A stretch of DNA of 64,000 nucleotides. Source: Phlebiopsis flavidoalba (lineage: Eukaryota > Basidiomycota > Agaricomycetes > Polyporales > Phanerochaetaceae). Position numbers and translations under genes: made by a program. Positions within the stretch are counted from its first letter, which is position 1, and each line of letters opens with the position of its first letter. Below, in pieces: positions 36,468 through 46,860 of this stretch. Below the pieces are notes generated by a model that ran no database searches, was not told the DNA's origin, and was given only the letters and a program-made list of their open reading frames with translations. The stretch is taken from NCBI GenBank assembly GCA_035772785.1, contig JAOCPU010000056.1, positions 1 to 64,000 on the forward strand, written 5' to 3'.

Positions 36468-38678
36468 TGATGAGACGCTGATTTAACCAAGGAATGCAGT
36501 TATCGTAGGTCAAGCAAGATAGGTATTCGTTTGAGGATTGAGTGAGAGTCGTTGAAGACGACATATTTCTCGTGAGAGCAGGTACATATGGGCGTGGGTC
36601 AGTCTTTGCGGCAGTGCCATCTTGTATTGAATAATCAGTTACACGTTCATGTTCGTCCTCAAGTAAGACAGACCTCATCGCTGGCTCACCGAATGTACGC
36701 TCTATTGTCCTCGTTAGTCGTTACGCCTTATTATCATCGGCCTGGCACGACGGACACAGGGTCCTTAGGAGCTCTGATGTACTAGGTACTGGGTCTGCTA
36801 AATTATTGCGCGCAGAATTTGTAGATCGGCTCTATTCGGACCAGATTTCGAAGTGCAGAGCTATACGGCAGGGTTTTTGTAAGTTTCTGTACCCGTGAAG
36901 AGACCAAAACTTATGCGTGTATGTTCACAGTGTTTCAATATTTGCTCTCGGCGGACGTAAATGACAAGGCCTCGGTCACCGTGGCTAGATCCACGTGGCC
37001 TGTACCGGGCCGGCTGTGGTGCCGAAAGAGACCGAAGAGTGTTTAGGGCAGGTCCTTAACGTCTTCGTAGACTCAGACCATTGAAGTATGACCTCACTCG
37101 CACTCTATATTCGGGGAATTCTTTCGACTTTTTCTTTCGTCATCATAGAACTTTAGAGCCAGTCTTCTCACACAAGGGATACTCCGTTCAACCAACTCAT
37201 CATGATCTGACTCGAATCTCAACGGCTAATTGGCCTCTATGCTCGCTGAGATTGTGAGTGATGACATGACGCGTCGCGCATGTACTCTGTACCTTGGTCT
37301 CAATGCGTCTGAGCATGTCAAGAAGTTCTTTGCCGTCGAGGTTTCTATACAGAGGTGAGCATTTTCATGAGCATACCAAAACCGTCAATCACTGACAATC
37401 CAATTAGTATATTCTCAACCAAAAACAAATAATTGAGCCCAGTCATCAGTTTGCCCATGCACCAAGATGCGATGTGAGTTGATGCCCGTATCTACCTTTA
37501 CTTCAACCCAGTGCGGTGATAGTCCCCCCGCGGTAACGCATACATGGGGTCCTAATGCTTCCCGCAATTCGTCATTCACCGTCGGAATATGTGCAGGTCC
37601 AGGCTTTGCTTTCGACTAATCTACGTCGTTCATGGAGGACGAGTACACATTCGTTCGTTTCACTGACGAATCTAGCCTTTTCTATCTGCACAGTCAGTCA
37701 GGATATGGAGGTCAGGATGTTTAGCTGACTTGCCGTCTAGAACACGTCGTGTGCTAGGACTGTCACATTCGGCCCAGGATGTTACTAATCGCAGGCTACG
37801 GTCCCAACCAAGACGCACGCAATCGGAATCTCGGCTTCCTGCAAACGGCGTTGCTTACGCTATCAAGTGCGTACTATCCACCGACGTCCCATATATATCT
37901 CAAGTATAGCAAAGATCGGCACAGTGCCAAGAAATACGCCTACTGAGGCAGAATGTCAACAATATCGCGCCGTCTGCTGACCGATGATGATGCTGTTACC
38001 GCCGGCACATCTGTAGAGAAGGATTCTCTCATTCCGTACTGTTCTCAAGAATGCATTTATTCTCTCCCGTCAATACACTGGTGCGCCGACTCATGTCACA
38101 CTGATCATACTCTCACCAAACGTCCTCTCTGCAGCTCCCCTGTTCGCCACCAATCGCTGCATGCGTTGTGACGAGAATGTCGCATTGCATGTACATCGCG
38201 CGAATCACGTTTCTTCGGCGTTTTAGCTCGTCACCTTGGTTCCGGCCTTTCTACAGTCCTAGCGGCATCAGTTGGCTCATTTCGGGCAGTGGATGGCCGT
38301 ATTTCGCGTATTCCATGGCGAACCTGCATCTCAACATCCTCAGGCGATCAAATTCTCCGCCACGACACCACTCTAACCAAGCACAACGAGCCAGGGTAGC
38401 TGTCACCGGGCAAGGCTCCCCGCGGCTAGGGTAGGATCACAGCTCTCGGTCGGTGTACAGTTTCGGCTGCCCCTTCTTTGATGCGGTGAGCTTCACGCTC
38501 CTCTGCCTCGTCATGGCGAAGGCTGATCCAACGGCCATTGAATAGCACGATTTCGGCTAATTCCGATGCGGGTGTGCACAGGATGCGCGTCTGGCTGATG
38601 CGGACTGCGCGTTTTAGGCGTAGCGGGGTAGCGCCACCGGAAGCACACCATCGCCCCCGCGGCGGGAGGCGGCGAACA
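36468..38678. other. Intergenic, no recognised gene
   Basis: About 2.2 kb with only short open frames. Those near 37,953-38,434 (+) are the longest but show no family. The left end should contain the promoter of the minus-strand hydrolase. The right end leads into the promoter of the first small secreted protein. Confidence 0.4.
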
Positions 38679-38731
38679 ATGCCCTATACTCTATGCCCCC
38701 GCCTCGACTGGCGTCTACCAAGCATATAAAA
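38679..38731 (+). promoter_or_regulatory. Core promoter: ATGCCCTATAC element and TATA box
   Basis: ATGCCCTATAC (38,679-38,689) is followed 46 bases later by TATAAAAA (from 38,725), 76 bases before the ATG. The same 11-base word occurs at a similar distance before the TATA box of the sister gene at 39,912. This suggests a regulatory element kept after duplication. Confidence 0.6.
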
Positions 38732-38800
38732 ACTCGTGTGGTTGGCAAATGTGTGTATCACTGACAATCAAGTCTACCTCCTCACCCACTAAGCTCCACC

Positions 38801-39339
38801 ATGAAATTCTCTGGTCTCCTCTCCATTGCCGCCGCCGTTGCGTCGTTCGGTGTGGCTACTGCGCAAGAGGCCGCCCGTTTCGGCGGTGTAAGCGTTTCAC
38901 CTAGCACCGTGAAGATCGGACAGGTGAGGCTCATCCTTACAGCGTCTCCACTAAGTATAGTGTGCTAATGATGCTTGGCAGAACTTCACCGTCCATTACA
39001 ACTCTACCACTGCGGTCCACCACCCGAAGTACTATGATGCTTACATCCAGGGCGTTCTTCCCAATGGATTTGTCCTCCCTCAATACTTGCTGTCTCGCAA
39101 CGAGTACGGAGCGGATGAGGTTAACAACTACTTCACGACTTCGGTGAGCCTTGACATCGTGCGCGGCATGCTTCAGAGATCTCACTATGACGTCATAGCT
39201 TCCGGCTGATTTCCCCAACGTCGCGAACGCTTCGTGGCTCGTTTGGGCATTTGTGACATACCCTGTCGATTCTACACCCAATGGCGTGCTGGAGTACGGA
39301 GGGACGTCTGCAGCCATCAGCATCGAGCCCTCTGAGTAG
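38801..39339 (+). CDS. Small secreted protein, copy 1
   Basis: Its function is unknown; it is probably released outside the cell. Three exons (38,801-38,923; 38,982-39,143; 39,199-39,339) with clean GT..AG introns of 58 and 55 nt join in frame to 141 residues. A signal peptide (MKFSGLLSIAAAVASFGVATA, cleavage likely before QEA) precedes a mature part of about 120 residues. Its features are VSVSPSTVKIGQNFTVHYNS, HHPKYYDAYIQG, LLSRNEYGADEVNNYFTTS and ASWLVWAFVTYPVDSTP. It has no cysteine in the mature part and several N-glycosylation sites. Alternating polar and hydrophobic residues suggest a beta-sandwich, which is inference. This is one of the few multi-exon genes here with no frame break. 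A similar gene lies 0.7 kb downstream on the same strand. Confidence 0.9.
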
Positions 39340-39911
39340 ATTGTTCACTGCTCTAGTCACGTTGCGTAGTCCGATTCACACCTCCAATTTCACAACACTT
39401 GAATTCGACTTTCCATTGGAGTAAGCTGAGAATGAGACTACTTGAGTCATAGCAGAGACTACAGGCGGCTTAGTATTTGGTTAAACTGACTCGTGGCGTG
39501 AGAGTACAGAGCAAATGACCGTTTTAATCTGTATGCCTAAGATCTTTAGTGTCAGCCCACGACAATTTTCTAAGACCAGCCTGAAATTGTTTAAATTCAC
39601 CTTCTTTAATTGAGGTTCGACTATATTAAATTAAAAGTGACCGCCGGAAGGCTAAAAGTGAATCACTTGTCGGGCATTGCTCCCCATTTCCACGCTTTAT
39701 GTTACACATTGTCCGGTGCAACCCTCGGCTTGCCTTCGTGAAACGGAGAAGTCCCGTCTCGTTGAGAAGAAGATCAATTCAACGGTCAGTTGATAATGTG
39801 AAGCCGATCAGTCTGTTGCAAGGCACGCATGTTTGTTCCGAATGTGCGTATCGGATAGACAGTCAAGCGCCCCTGGAAGCATCTCATTGTCTGCAGAGAA
39901 GACGGCAAATG

Positions 39912-39967
39912 ATGCCCTATACCTCACGTTAACCGCCAAAAATGACGCCGACCTGGTGAGTATAAAG
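39912..39967 (+). promoter_or_regulatory. Core promoter of copy 2: ATGCCCTATAC element and TATA box
   Basis: ATGCCCTATAC (39,912-39,922) lies 49 bases before TATAAAG (39,961-39,967), which is 93 bases before the ATG. The arrangement mirrors the one upstream of copy 1. Confidence 0.55.
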
Positions 39968-40053
39968 ACAGGCCCGGGAGCTGCGACCTTGATATAGCCC
40001 CGGTCAGCTAACAACTCAAACCTCAATACCTAGCAGCTCGTAAACACTCCACG

Positions 40054-40596
40054 ATGAAGTTCCACGGCCTATTTTCCGCTGCGGCGTCGGCAATGCTGCT
40101 CGGCATGGTCACTGCTCAAGAAGCTGCACGCTTTGGAAGTGTCAGTGTATCTCCATCTGTAGTAAAGCTTGGACAGGTAAATCCCGCATTTATAACAGCG
40201 TGAGCAGTGGAGACCTATAGCTTACGATGGCTTGTAGAACTTCCCCGTGCATTACAACTCCACCACCGCGACCCACCACCCGAAGTTTTCTATGACGCTT
40301 ACATGCAGGCCACGCTTCCCAGTGGATTTATCTCCCCTCAAGTCCTGCTTTCTCGTAATGAATACGGAGCAGACGAGGTCAACCATTACTTCACGACATC
40401 CGTAAGCTTCCAAATTCCTATTAAATGGTGTATCAAAGCTATATTGCGGCTTTATAGCTTCCCGCCGACTTTCCCAATGCCGCCAATGCGTCGTGGCTCG
40501 TTTGGGCATTCGTAAACGTACCCCGTCGACTCAACTCCTGGTGGCGTACTGGAGTATGGAGGCACCTCTGCTGCCATCACTGTCGAGTTCGACTAG
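40054..40596 (+). CDS. Small secreted protein, copy 2 (two frame breaks)
   Basis: A paralogue of the gene at 38,801 with the same three-exon plan: 40,054-40,176; 40,238-40,401; 40,458-40,596. Intron positions are identical. Exon 1 is 123 nt in both copies and encodes a signal peptide (MKFHGLFSAAASAMLLGMVT) and QEAARFGSVSVSPSVVKLGQ. Exon 2 is 164 nt instead of 162; the two extra bases lie in a T run near 40,285, after the codons for HHPK, so LLSRNEYGADEVNHYFTTS is read in another frame. Exon 3 has one extra A near 40,516, after ASWLVWAF. The intended stop is at 40,594-40,596. Because the rest is intact and diverged at the level expected for a kept paralogue, I suspect sequence error; a young pseudogene is the alternative. 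Confidence 0.8.
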
Positions 40597-40985
40597 CACT
40601 TTGTCTTGAAATATACACTGTCAGTTGAGGACAATATTGATGGCGGCGTGACTTGTTTCAGTTTTACAGAATTTCCTTCACGACGAGAGGATAATAAACT
40701 GGAAAGAGACTTGGACTGCCCAAATATCACCACAAACTTCTTTGCATGACTGACCGGCCCGGAGGCGCTATTGACTCTTGTCCTCTAGCTGCGAGGTGTA
40801 TGGGGTATATGAAGACGTAACTGCCCCTGGGATTTAATACTTATACCCATTTACTTATGATCTTGCCTTTGATGAGGGTGAAATAATGTCAAATTAACTC
40901 GCACCCGCACCGTCGTGGCGTGAGAATCCACAATGACGGACTCCTCGATCGCGCGCTAAAGCTCTTTCCTGAGTTCAAACCACCA

Positions 40986-41797
40986 TGGCGTCCACTGTGT
41001 CTGGGAGCATGCGATGGACACACTTCCACTCAGCTCTTCAACACGCTATACAACGTTCTGCACATAAATGGACGTGAGTGACGCGTCACAGACGTCGTAT
41101 CGCGTGAAGAACTTGAACGTATCAGCCCCTAGGTACGAAGACTTCACGGAATGTTTCTCGCTCTGGTGTGAGGAACAGCCAGATGCCTCATCATCAGTAT
41201 TCAATACAGTCGCACAACATATGGAGTCTTTGATCACGGTGAGTAGGCTCTAATTTGAACGTGTCGCAGCTCATTGCTTCCTATCAGAATGGTTGCGAAG
41301 ACCTGCTCAAGAAGTTGGACGTGAAGCCGAACCTCGACAAGCTGCATGCCGTGGTAACTGAGGCGCGACGGAGAAAGAAAGAAGGCTACGCTGAGAAAGA
41401 TATATGGAGAGAGGATCTGAGACCGGACGCGGCTGCCCGCGCGAGGATTGTGCCCTTATTGGAGGAAGAACGCAAGAGGTTGAAGGGCGCAACTCGCTGA
41501 GGTGCGGTATCTACACTCGTTTTTTGACAACGCCTGCTCAACCTCTTGTGCAACAGATTGACGAGAGAAACAGAGCTTTGCAGCGGAGATGCAAGTCAAT
41601 GTCAAGACGGCTAGTGCCGCAGATGAAGACTGTGGCCGGCTGCTGGATATACTAGAAACTGTGCGCAACTTGCTGTGCCCTATGTCTATGCTATTGACCA
41701 CCCCACTCAGGCACAGGAGAGATGGAACGACATTCCGATGGAAGAAATACAGTCCTGGGCTTTGCAGACTGCGGAGTCGATCAGTAGTACCCGTTGA
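40986..41797 (+). CDS. nnf1: Kinetochore protein Nnf1 (Mis12/MIND complex)
   Basis: A subunit of the Mis12/MIND complex that links centromere chromatin to microtubule-binding Ndc80. Five exons fit: 40,986-41,073; 41,133-41,238; 41,270-41,501; 41,557-41,660; 41,711-41,797. Motifs in order are MASTVSGSMRWTHFHSAL, then YEDFTECFSLWCEEQPD and VFNTVAQHMESLI. Next come LLKKLDVKPNLDKLHAVVTE, ARRRKKEGYAEKDIWREDL, VPLLEEERKRLK, IDERNRALQ and LLDILETV. The protein ends in QSWALQTAESISSTR. The order of an F-x-x-C-[FL]P-like head, the LDKLHxVVxEA helix and a C-terminal coiled coil is that of fungal Nnf1 (PMF1). A base seems missing in exon 1 (near 41,040), an extra G lies near 41,486, and a base seems missing near 41,585. 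It converges on the SFM1 gene, with stop codons about 160 bases apart. Confidence 0.8.
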
Positions 41798-41959
41798 ACT
41801 CCTAGTCCATTTTTTTCAAATTTCGTTTGTTGATTTATTCTTTATTTGTATTGTAGATTTCTAATACGCAGTATGATACAAAGAATTGGATGGCCCTGTC
41901 GTCTATGTCGCTGTAAACCTTCGTTCGGAATTGGACATCAAGGGCATCGGTTGCTTACG

Positions 41960-42907
41960 TCAAAAGTCAAAGCTTTGGTTAAGATCTTCATGGAGGTGCT
42001 CCCGCATACCGGGTGGAAGAATGGGTTGCCCATCTTTGACCACGTATCCTGAGCATTTTCATTAATACCTTCTCGGTTTCTGGTACATGACACGTACGGA
42101 AAGGCATCTCTACGCTTTCTTTGGAATTGAAGACAATAGTGGGATGGTCCTGTGACAGGTTAGCCCTCTGTCCCGACATGAAAACGCCGGTACGTACGAC
42201 ATAGGGTATATCCATGAGCGCAACTACGAATAGCGTTAGCCTTTGCATGGAGTAGCTACAATACTTCATGACCTACTTTTTGTCTTGCACAATGAGTTTG
42301 GTCACCCCCAGGGCGTATCTGTCGTCATCTGGACAGGCCCTAGATGCCTGGTAGGGAAGCCCAGCACGCGCAGCTCGCCCGTACGGTCACGCGGAGGATC
42401 ATCGCCTACGTCGTTGAGTACGTAGCATATCTATGTGAGGTACTCTCGTACCGAGGATGCCCTTAGATAATCGTTAGCCCTGCAAAATACAGCATGGTTG
42501 ATGAGAGTACATACGCCGAAGAGGAACCAGTCGAAAACGACCATCGCCGTCCCTCTGGGGAGAGGGGGCTTCTCGGCCTTTGGATCCAGGAGGCATACTC
42601 TGTCTAGCGATACCCCTTTCTGTTTCATGAAATCTATGACACCCTCAGAATGCGCAAATGCCTCCGCAGCGGCTTCCAAGGTCGAAGATTGTAAGAGCGT
42701 CGAAAGGGTCTCGCATGAGGACTTCGACAGATGTGTGAAGTCGACCTCAGAGCCAGACCAGCCCAATGTTTTCATATGCTGTGAAGCATCTGTCAGAAAA
42801 GACATATCGTGTAGGACTCCCGAACGCACGCTATACTCGAGCTGTACCCACTTCGGGATTGCTTTCGAGGTGTTTTCATCCTCTTCCATATGCTCTGCAT
42901 ATATCAC
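41960..42907 (-). CDS. sfm1: SPOUT-type protein arginine methyltransferase, Sfm1 family
   Basis: In yeast Sfm1 methylates Arg146 of ribosomal protein Rps3; the fold is the SPOUT knot. From the 5' end on the minus strand: YAEHMEEDE, KAIPKWVQLEYS, intron, HMKTLGWSGSEVDFTHLSKS, FMKQKGVSLDRVCLLDPKAE, FDWFLFG. A 53-nt intron, a 10-nt exon (42,452-42,461) and a 46-nt intron then complete GGILGDDPPRDRTGEL, the conserved cofactor-site motif. Next are FPTRHLGPVQMTTDT, TKLIVQDK, ALMDIPYV, PTIVFNSKESVEMPFR and DGQPILPPGMREHLHEDL, ending NQSFDF with the stop at 41,960-41,962. Three single-base gains near 42,535-42,565 cancel each other. A missing G near 42,330 and an extra A near 42,285 break the frame for VTKLIVQDK. 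The first exon is not visible; coding is open up to 42,907. Confidence 0.85.
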
Positions 42908-42931
42908 TGAGTGGCTTGCGATTATATTGAA

Positions 42932-43743
42932 CTAGTGGCTGCACACTGACGACGATGACATAAGTAAATCCATGCTGTCAATGGTTTCGCTAGTACTGGT
43001 ACTCGTGGGGGTGACCTCAGTGGACCGCAATCCGCTCCGTCTAATGAATGCTGGGAGGGTTTGATCGCCACGTGGCGGACATTTTCGAGTTAAAATCAGT
43101 GAGCGACTTTGGGTTGGTGTCCGCTTCCATGCCCTCTTGCTTACTCGTTGGAAATCTCGTTCACGACTTGCATAACTATTCAAACACTCGCTATCTGGAC
43201 TCTGCACACATCTTGCCCCATGGCTGAGAAGACTCGAATGGGCGGTCCTCAGCACTCTCCCCCAGCTCCAAGCCCTCGGTTTCTCAAGATATATGTATCT
43301 GGGGACATTTGCTGCAGAAAAATATCCCACCTGCTCTGAGAACAGGAGGCGTACCGCCGGTCTCGACGACCCCGATGACTCCTGTGGATAAGACAGGGAC
43401 GTCCCATGCGAATGCTGCTCCACGATACTCAGGCGGACCCTGGAGAGATTCTCCAGCCAGGTTGATAAACTCACGGTGCGGATAGACGACGCAAAGCGTG
43501 AAGTCGCTACTGCCCACAAAGTCTTTCAGTTTGGGCATGAAAAACTTGTGGAGGAGATGTATCGTTAGGTAAGTTGTGACCGCATATATCCACCGGTTGA
43601 TCTCGACGTGTAACTGGTCGCAATATGCGCTCAACGTCTGCATGTATACTCACCCAGGACGATTCTAGTGAATCGTTGCCAAACCGAAGTCCAAAAATCT
43701 CTCGGGAAACCCGCGCAGGCCGGAAAGCTTGAAGACACCACAA
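42932..43743 (-). CDS. Hypothetical protein
   Basis: I do not recognise this protein. A minus-strand frame of about 195 codons stays open from 43,519 to the stop at 42,932. It reads SLSTWLENLSRVRLSIVEQH, LLFSEQVGYFSAANVP and a Ser/Thr-rich C-terminus (STEVTPTSTSTSETIDSMD). Upstream, 43,743-43,670 reads SREIFGLRFGNDSLESSW before a GTGAGT donor, which looks like a first exon. A second frame over 43,284-43,643 (INRWIYAVTTYLTIHLLHK and PKLKDFVGSSDFTLCVVYP) is equally protein-like, so the true frame is undecided. The end lies 25 bases from the open SFM1 sequence on the same strand, which is very tight. It shares a divergent intergenic space of about 15 bases with the plus-strand gene at 43,759. 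Confidence 0.35.
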
Positions 43744-43758
43744 AACGTGATTGTCTCT

Positions 43759-44979
43759 ATGGATCGCGCCATCCAGTCTCTCAGCAACAGAGTTGACGCA
43801 TTACAGATGGTCAGCTTTATTTTCAGTCTTCGCTCGCAAATACTCCTGACGCTGCGTGTCTCAGTTGAGTCAAAGTCACTTCGGGCGTTGCAAGTAATCC
43901 AAGAGCAGCACGTTCAGCTGCTCAGCGCGATCACTCCAGTACTACCATTACTCCAGTCTGTGCCCCTAACACATCCAGACAGGCTCAGGAACGAGATCAA
44001 AGATGCGCTACACCCAAACATTGCTCGTAGCCCCACACCAGGCCCTGAAACTGTTCGACGCGGAAGGCGCAAAATATCGAGAAACGGATACTGAATCCTC
44101 ATCTCTGAGTCTCGAGAGGAGATTCCTGCTCTAAGCGACGCAGGGCTTGACAGTTCTCATTTTCATTCGGACAGAAAATATACGGTATCCAGTCAAGGTC
44201 CAACAGATTCTATCTGGAGCAGCACGATCAATCTTCCGGAGTAATCATCTCTTACCGGGTGCTTGGAGTATACCATCTCTCAACGATTGTTTCAGCTATC
44301 TTCGCCAGCAACCCACTGTCAGACTCAAGACCCGTACAACAACTTCTGGATCTGCACGCCGCAGCACTCGTCTAGGGCGTTTTTCCCCCCTTCTCATTCG
44401 CCGGATTTAGCGCCCGTTCCGGCATCCAACGTTTTTGCAGTCTCTACTGTGTGTTCTAGTGTCTGTCGGACCTCTCGGCTACTCCCTATTTGCTCGATCA
44501 GCGGTCCAACCCAGACTTATGAGGGATTACCATCCGAAGACTCATTGTTTGCGCCTCCCAGCGGCACCTACTGCGGCGTCCGCCTATCTGTGTTACGAAG
44601 AACTTAGATCTTCCGGCTTCTGGCTCTCGGTTTACTGTCGACGTCGACTGATAACCTTCTCTTTGAAACTGAAGATACCTGGCGACACGGTGGTAGAGTC
44701 TGCCGGTCGTACCATCAAGCTCGATCGACGAGCCAGTCCTTATGCAGGTGCCGACTTGTACCCCCCCCCGTACCGGTGTATTCTGTGCCCACGCAGCGCC
44801 GCTCCGTATCCCATAAACAAACCTGCTCGCGTCTCGAGGAAGAGTCTAACACCGCTTCTCGCGACAACGATAACACCTCACCGATTGCCAAACCGATGAG
44901 TCTGAAAGACCGGCGAGCCCCGTGGCTCATCGTTGACTCTAACCTGGTGAGTTCCACACAATTCTATTCACTTCCATAG
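43759..44979 (+). CDS. Hypothetical coiled-coil protein
   Basis: The family is not recognised. MDRAIQSLSNRVDALQ is followed by an intron (about 43,808-43,862) and VESKSLRALQVIQEQHVQLL, SAITPVLPLLQSVPL and LRNEIKDALHPNIA. Regular hydrophobic spacing indicates an N-terminal coiled coil. The rest is disordered-looking and basic: RETDTESSSLSLERR, LLPGAWSIPSLNDCFSYLRQ, FFPPSHSPDLAPVPASNV, PGDTVVESAGRTIKLDRRAS, VPVYSVPTQRRSVSHKQTC and SPIAKPMSLKDRRAP. Several frame changes are needed to join them. A short coiled coil with a long basic tail resembles meiotic or chromosome-axis proteins such as Mer2/Rec107, but no diagnostic motif supports that. It starts divergently from the minus-strand hypothetical and converges on NUP85. 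Confidence 0.5.
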
Positions 44980-45148
44980 AGTTTCACCAAACTGCCAGCG
45001 AAAACGAAGGGAAACGCTACATACTCCTTGATGATGAAGAGGAAGAGTGAGATGTGTACCATTGTCGCGCCGAACCAGTTCCAGGATTCGTTTGGAAATG
45101 CGTAATAATGCTGTGTCGAAGTAGGGGAAACGGATATAGATTCCAAAA

Positions 45149-46860
45149 TTAATACATTGACCCCGACTCAACGCGGCCTCCGACTCCGATCCACGCCACA
45201 CCGGGCATAATACTTTGCCAGAGCTAAACCGAACGATCTGTTAGACGCTGCAACGCCTGCTTCTCGTCCTTATTCTTGATCTTACGAACGAGAACCGATA
45301 AATAATCTGACCCGGCTCCCTGAGCAGATCGAGAGGTGATTTCCTCTAACCTTCGGAGCAATACACACGCATCTTCCGTCGTGAACAGCATGTCGTCTGT
45401 GTGAGAGAAAGAATGATCTCAGCGCGATTAGAAACATGCAATTGCAAGGCGAGCTACGTACCAGTTTTGCAAATAACTCCACTGCGTCGAAGAGAACGAC
45501 TGCCCACCACGCCTTAGGGGCGATGTCATCTCGGAGCATGCTCACGACATCATCAATGCCGCGTCATGCAATTCGCCGTCTCAGTCGTCGCTGATGGAAT
45601 TCGGCGAGACGCACGGCGAAGATCAGCCTGTAAAAAACACGCCGCTGGAGATAGACTCTTGCTGAGCGCGGAGTGTTATGAGCGAGGGAGCCATGTTCGC
45701 AACGAGCCGCGCCAAAACTATCAGCCGGACCTAGAGAGACACATCAGCATCATACGATACCCCGATGTGAAACCAACGCACCTTGAGTAAAGTACTCTTC
45801 GAGTACACAGTCCACAATCCTTCGGCCCAGGCCTTGCCAGTCTTCCGCAGAAACAACAATAGGCTACGGAAGGTACCGTGACTCTTTCTGACTGAGGAAT
45901 GTTCTCGCGGCGATCTACACGAAGACGACGGTGTCACTTGGGCGGACACCATGAAACTTAATGCTGGTCACTCACCTACACACTGCCCTGCGAGCGCCTT
46001 CCCCGTTGATGCTCGTTGTCGCAACAACATGTCACAGACATCCTGAAAAACTCCCCTCAAGGGTGTGTGCACACGTGGCAAAGCGCTCTCCCTCTGCTGT
46101 CACATCTGCGCCTTGCCCAGTTGTAGATGGCCGCTCAACAGTTCCAAAGGAACGCGTGACAACCAACACCTCGTCTGCCATCTCTGCTTGCCGATACAGG
46201 CGTGGCCGCAGCTTACACATGTAATCCTACAGTCAAACGCCACAGTCCAGGGTCGGTATGGAGATATTCGGCATATGTATAGTAGGTCACGTCATTGTCG
46301 CAGAGTGAGTCCGGAACAAAAAATATATCAAAAAAAAAAAAAAACAAAAAAGGCGACCTGACGACAAGACCGTGAGTTAAGCGCGCAGTTATCACACACA
46401 AAGCAGCTCGAACACATACTCTGCATTGATATCCACCCGGTCGATCAGTTCCAATGGTTCCATGACATCTTGATAAGTGTGCAGATAGCCGACAGGGATA
46501 AAAAAAAAAAACGAGTTGATGTGCTTGAGACAATGCATGCTGGGGCTTTCCAAGAAATAGACGAGGATTGTATAATATCTTCAAGATCAGTGGGATCTGA
46601 AGGTAACTCGTCGAGGATGTTACAAGCCACGTCGCTAGGGCAAAAGAAGTAGTGTACACCCCTCGCAAAATGTATATGACACGAACGGAAGTTCTTGTCT
46701 TCGAATGCGGGGGTCCACAAAGATGCTCCAAGCAATTGAGACCTGTCTTTCCAATCGGCACCCAACTCAAATGCAGACCCGTTTTGAGCGCTTTCTTTTT
46801 TTTTTGTTCCGTGCGTCTTCCAGTACCCCCATAGTATAGCTCAGGTCCTATCCCACCAGT
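45149..46860 (-). CDS. nup85: Nucleoporin Nup85/Nup75 (5' end unclear)
   Basis: A scaffold component of the Y-shaped Nup84/Nup107 complex of the nuclear pore, an alpha-helical solenoid. In order on the minus strand: ELGADWKDRSQLLGASLW (near 46,760), SDVACNILDELPSDPTDLED, SAHL..DVMEPLELIDRVDINA (46,420-46,480), YLHTDPGLWRLTV, RLYRQAEMADEVLVV (46,170-46,210), LLLFLRKTGKAWAEGLW (near 45,830) and DDIAPKAWWAVVLFDAVEL (45,480-45,535). The last exon reads LFTTEDACVLLRRLEEITSR, SAQGAGSDYLSVLVRKI, DEKQALQRL and LAKYYARCGVIGVG, with the stop at 45,149-45,151. The YYARC end and the DxLxxHTDPGLWRL region are typical of fungal Nup85. An extra T and an extra G near 45,190-45,225 break the last exon. About 300 N-terminal residues expected upstream, up to about 47,900, could not be identified. 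Confidence 0.8.
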
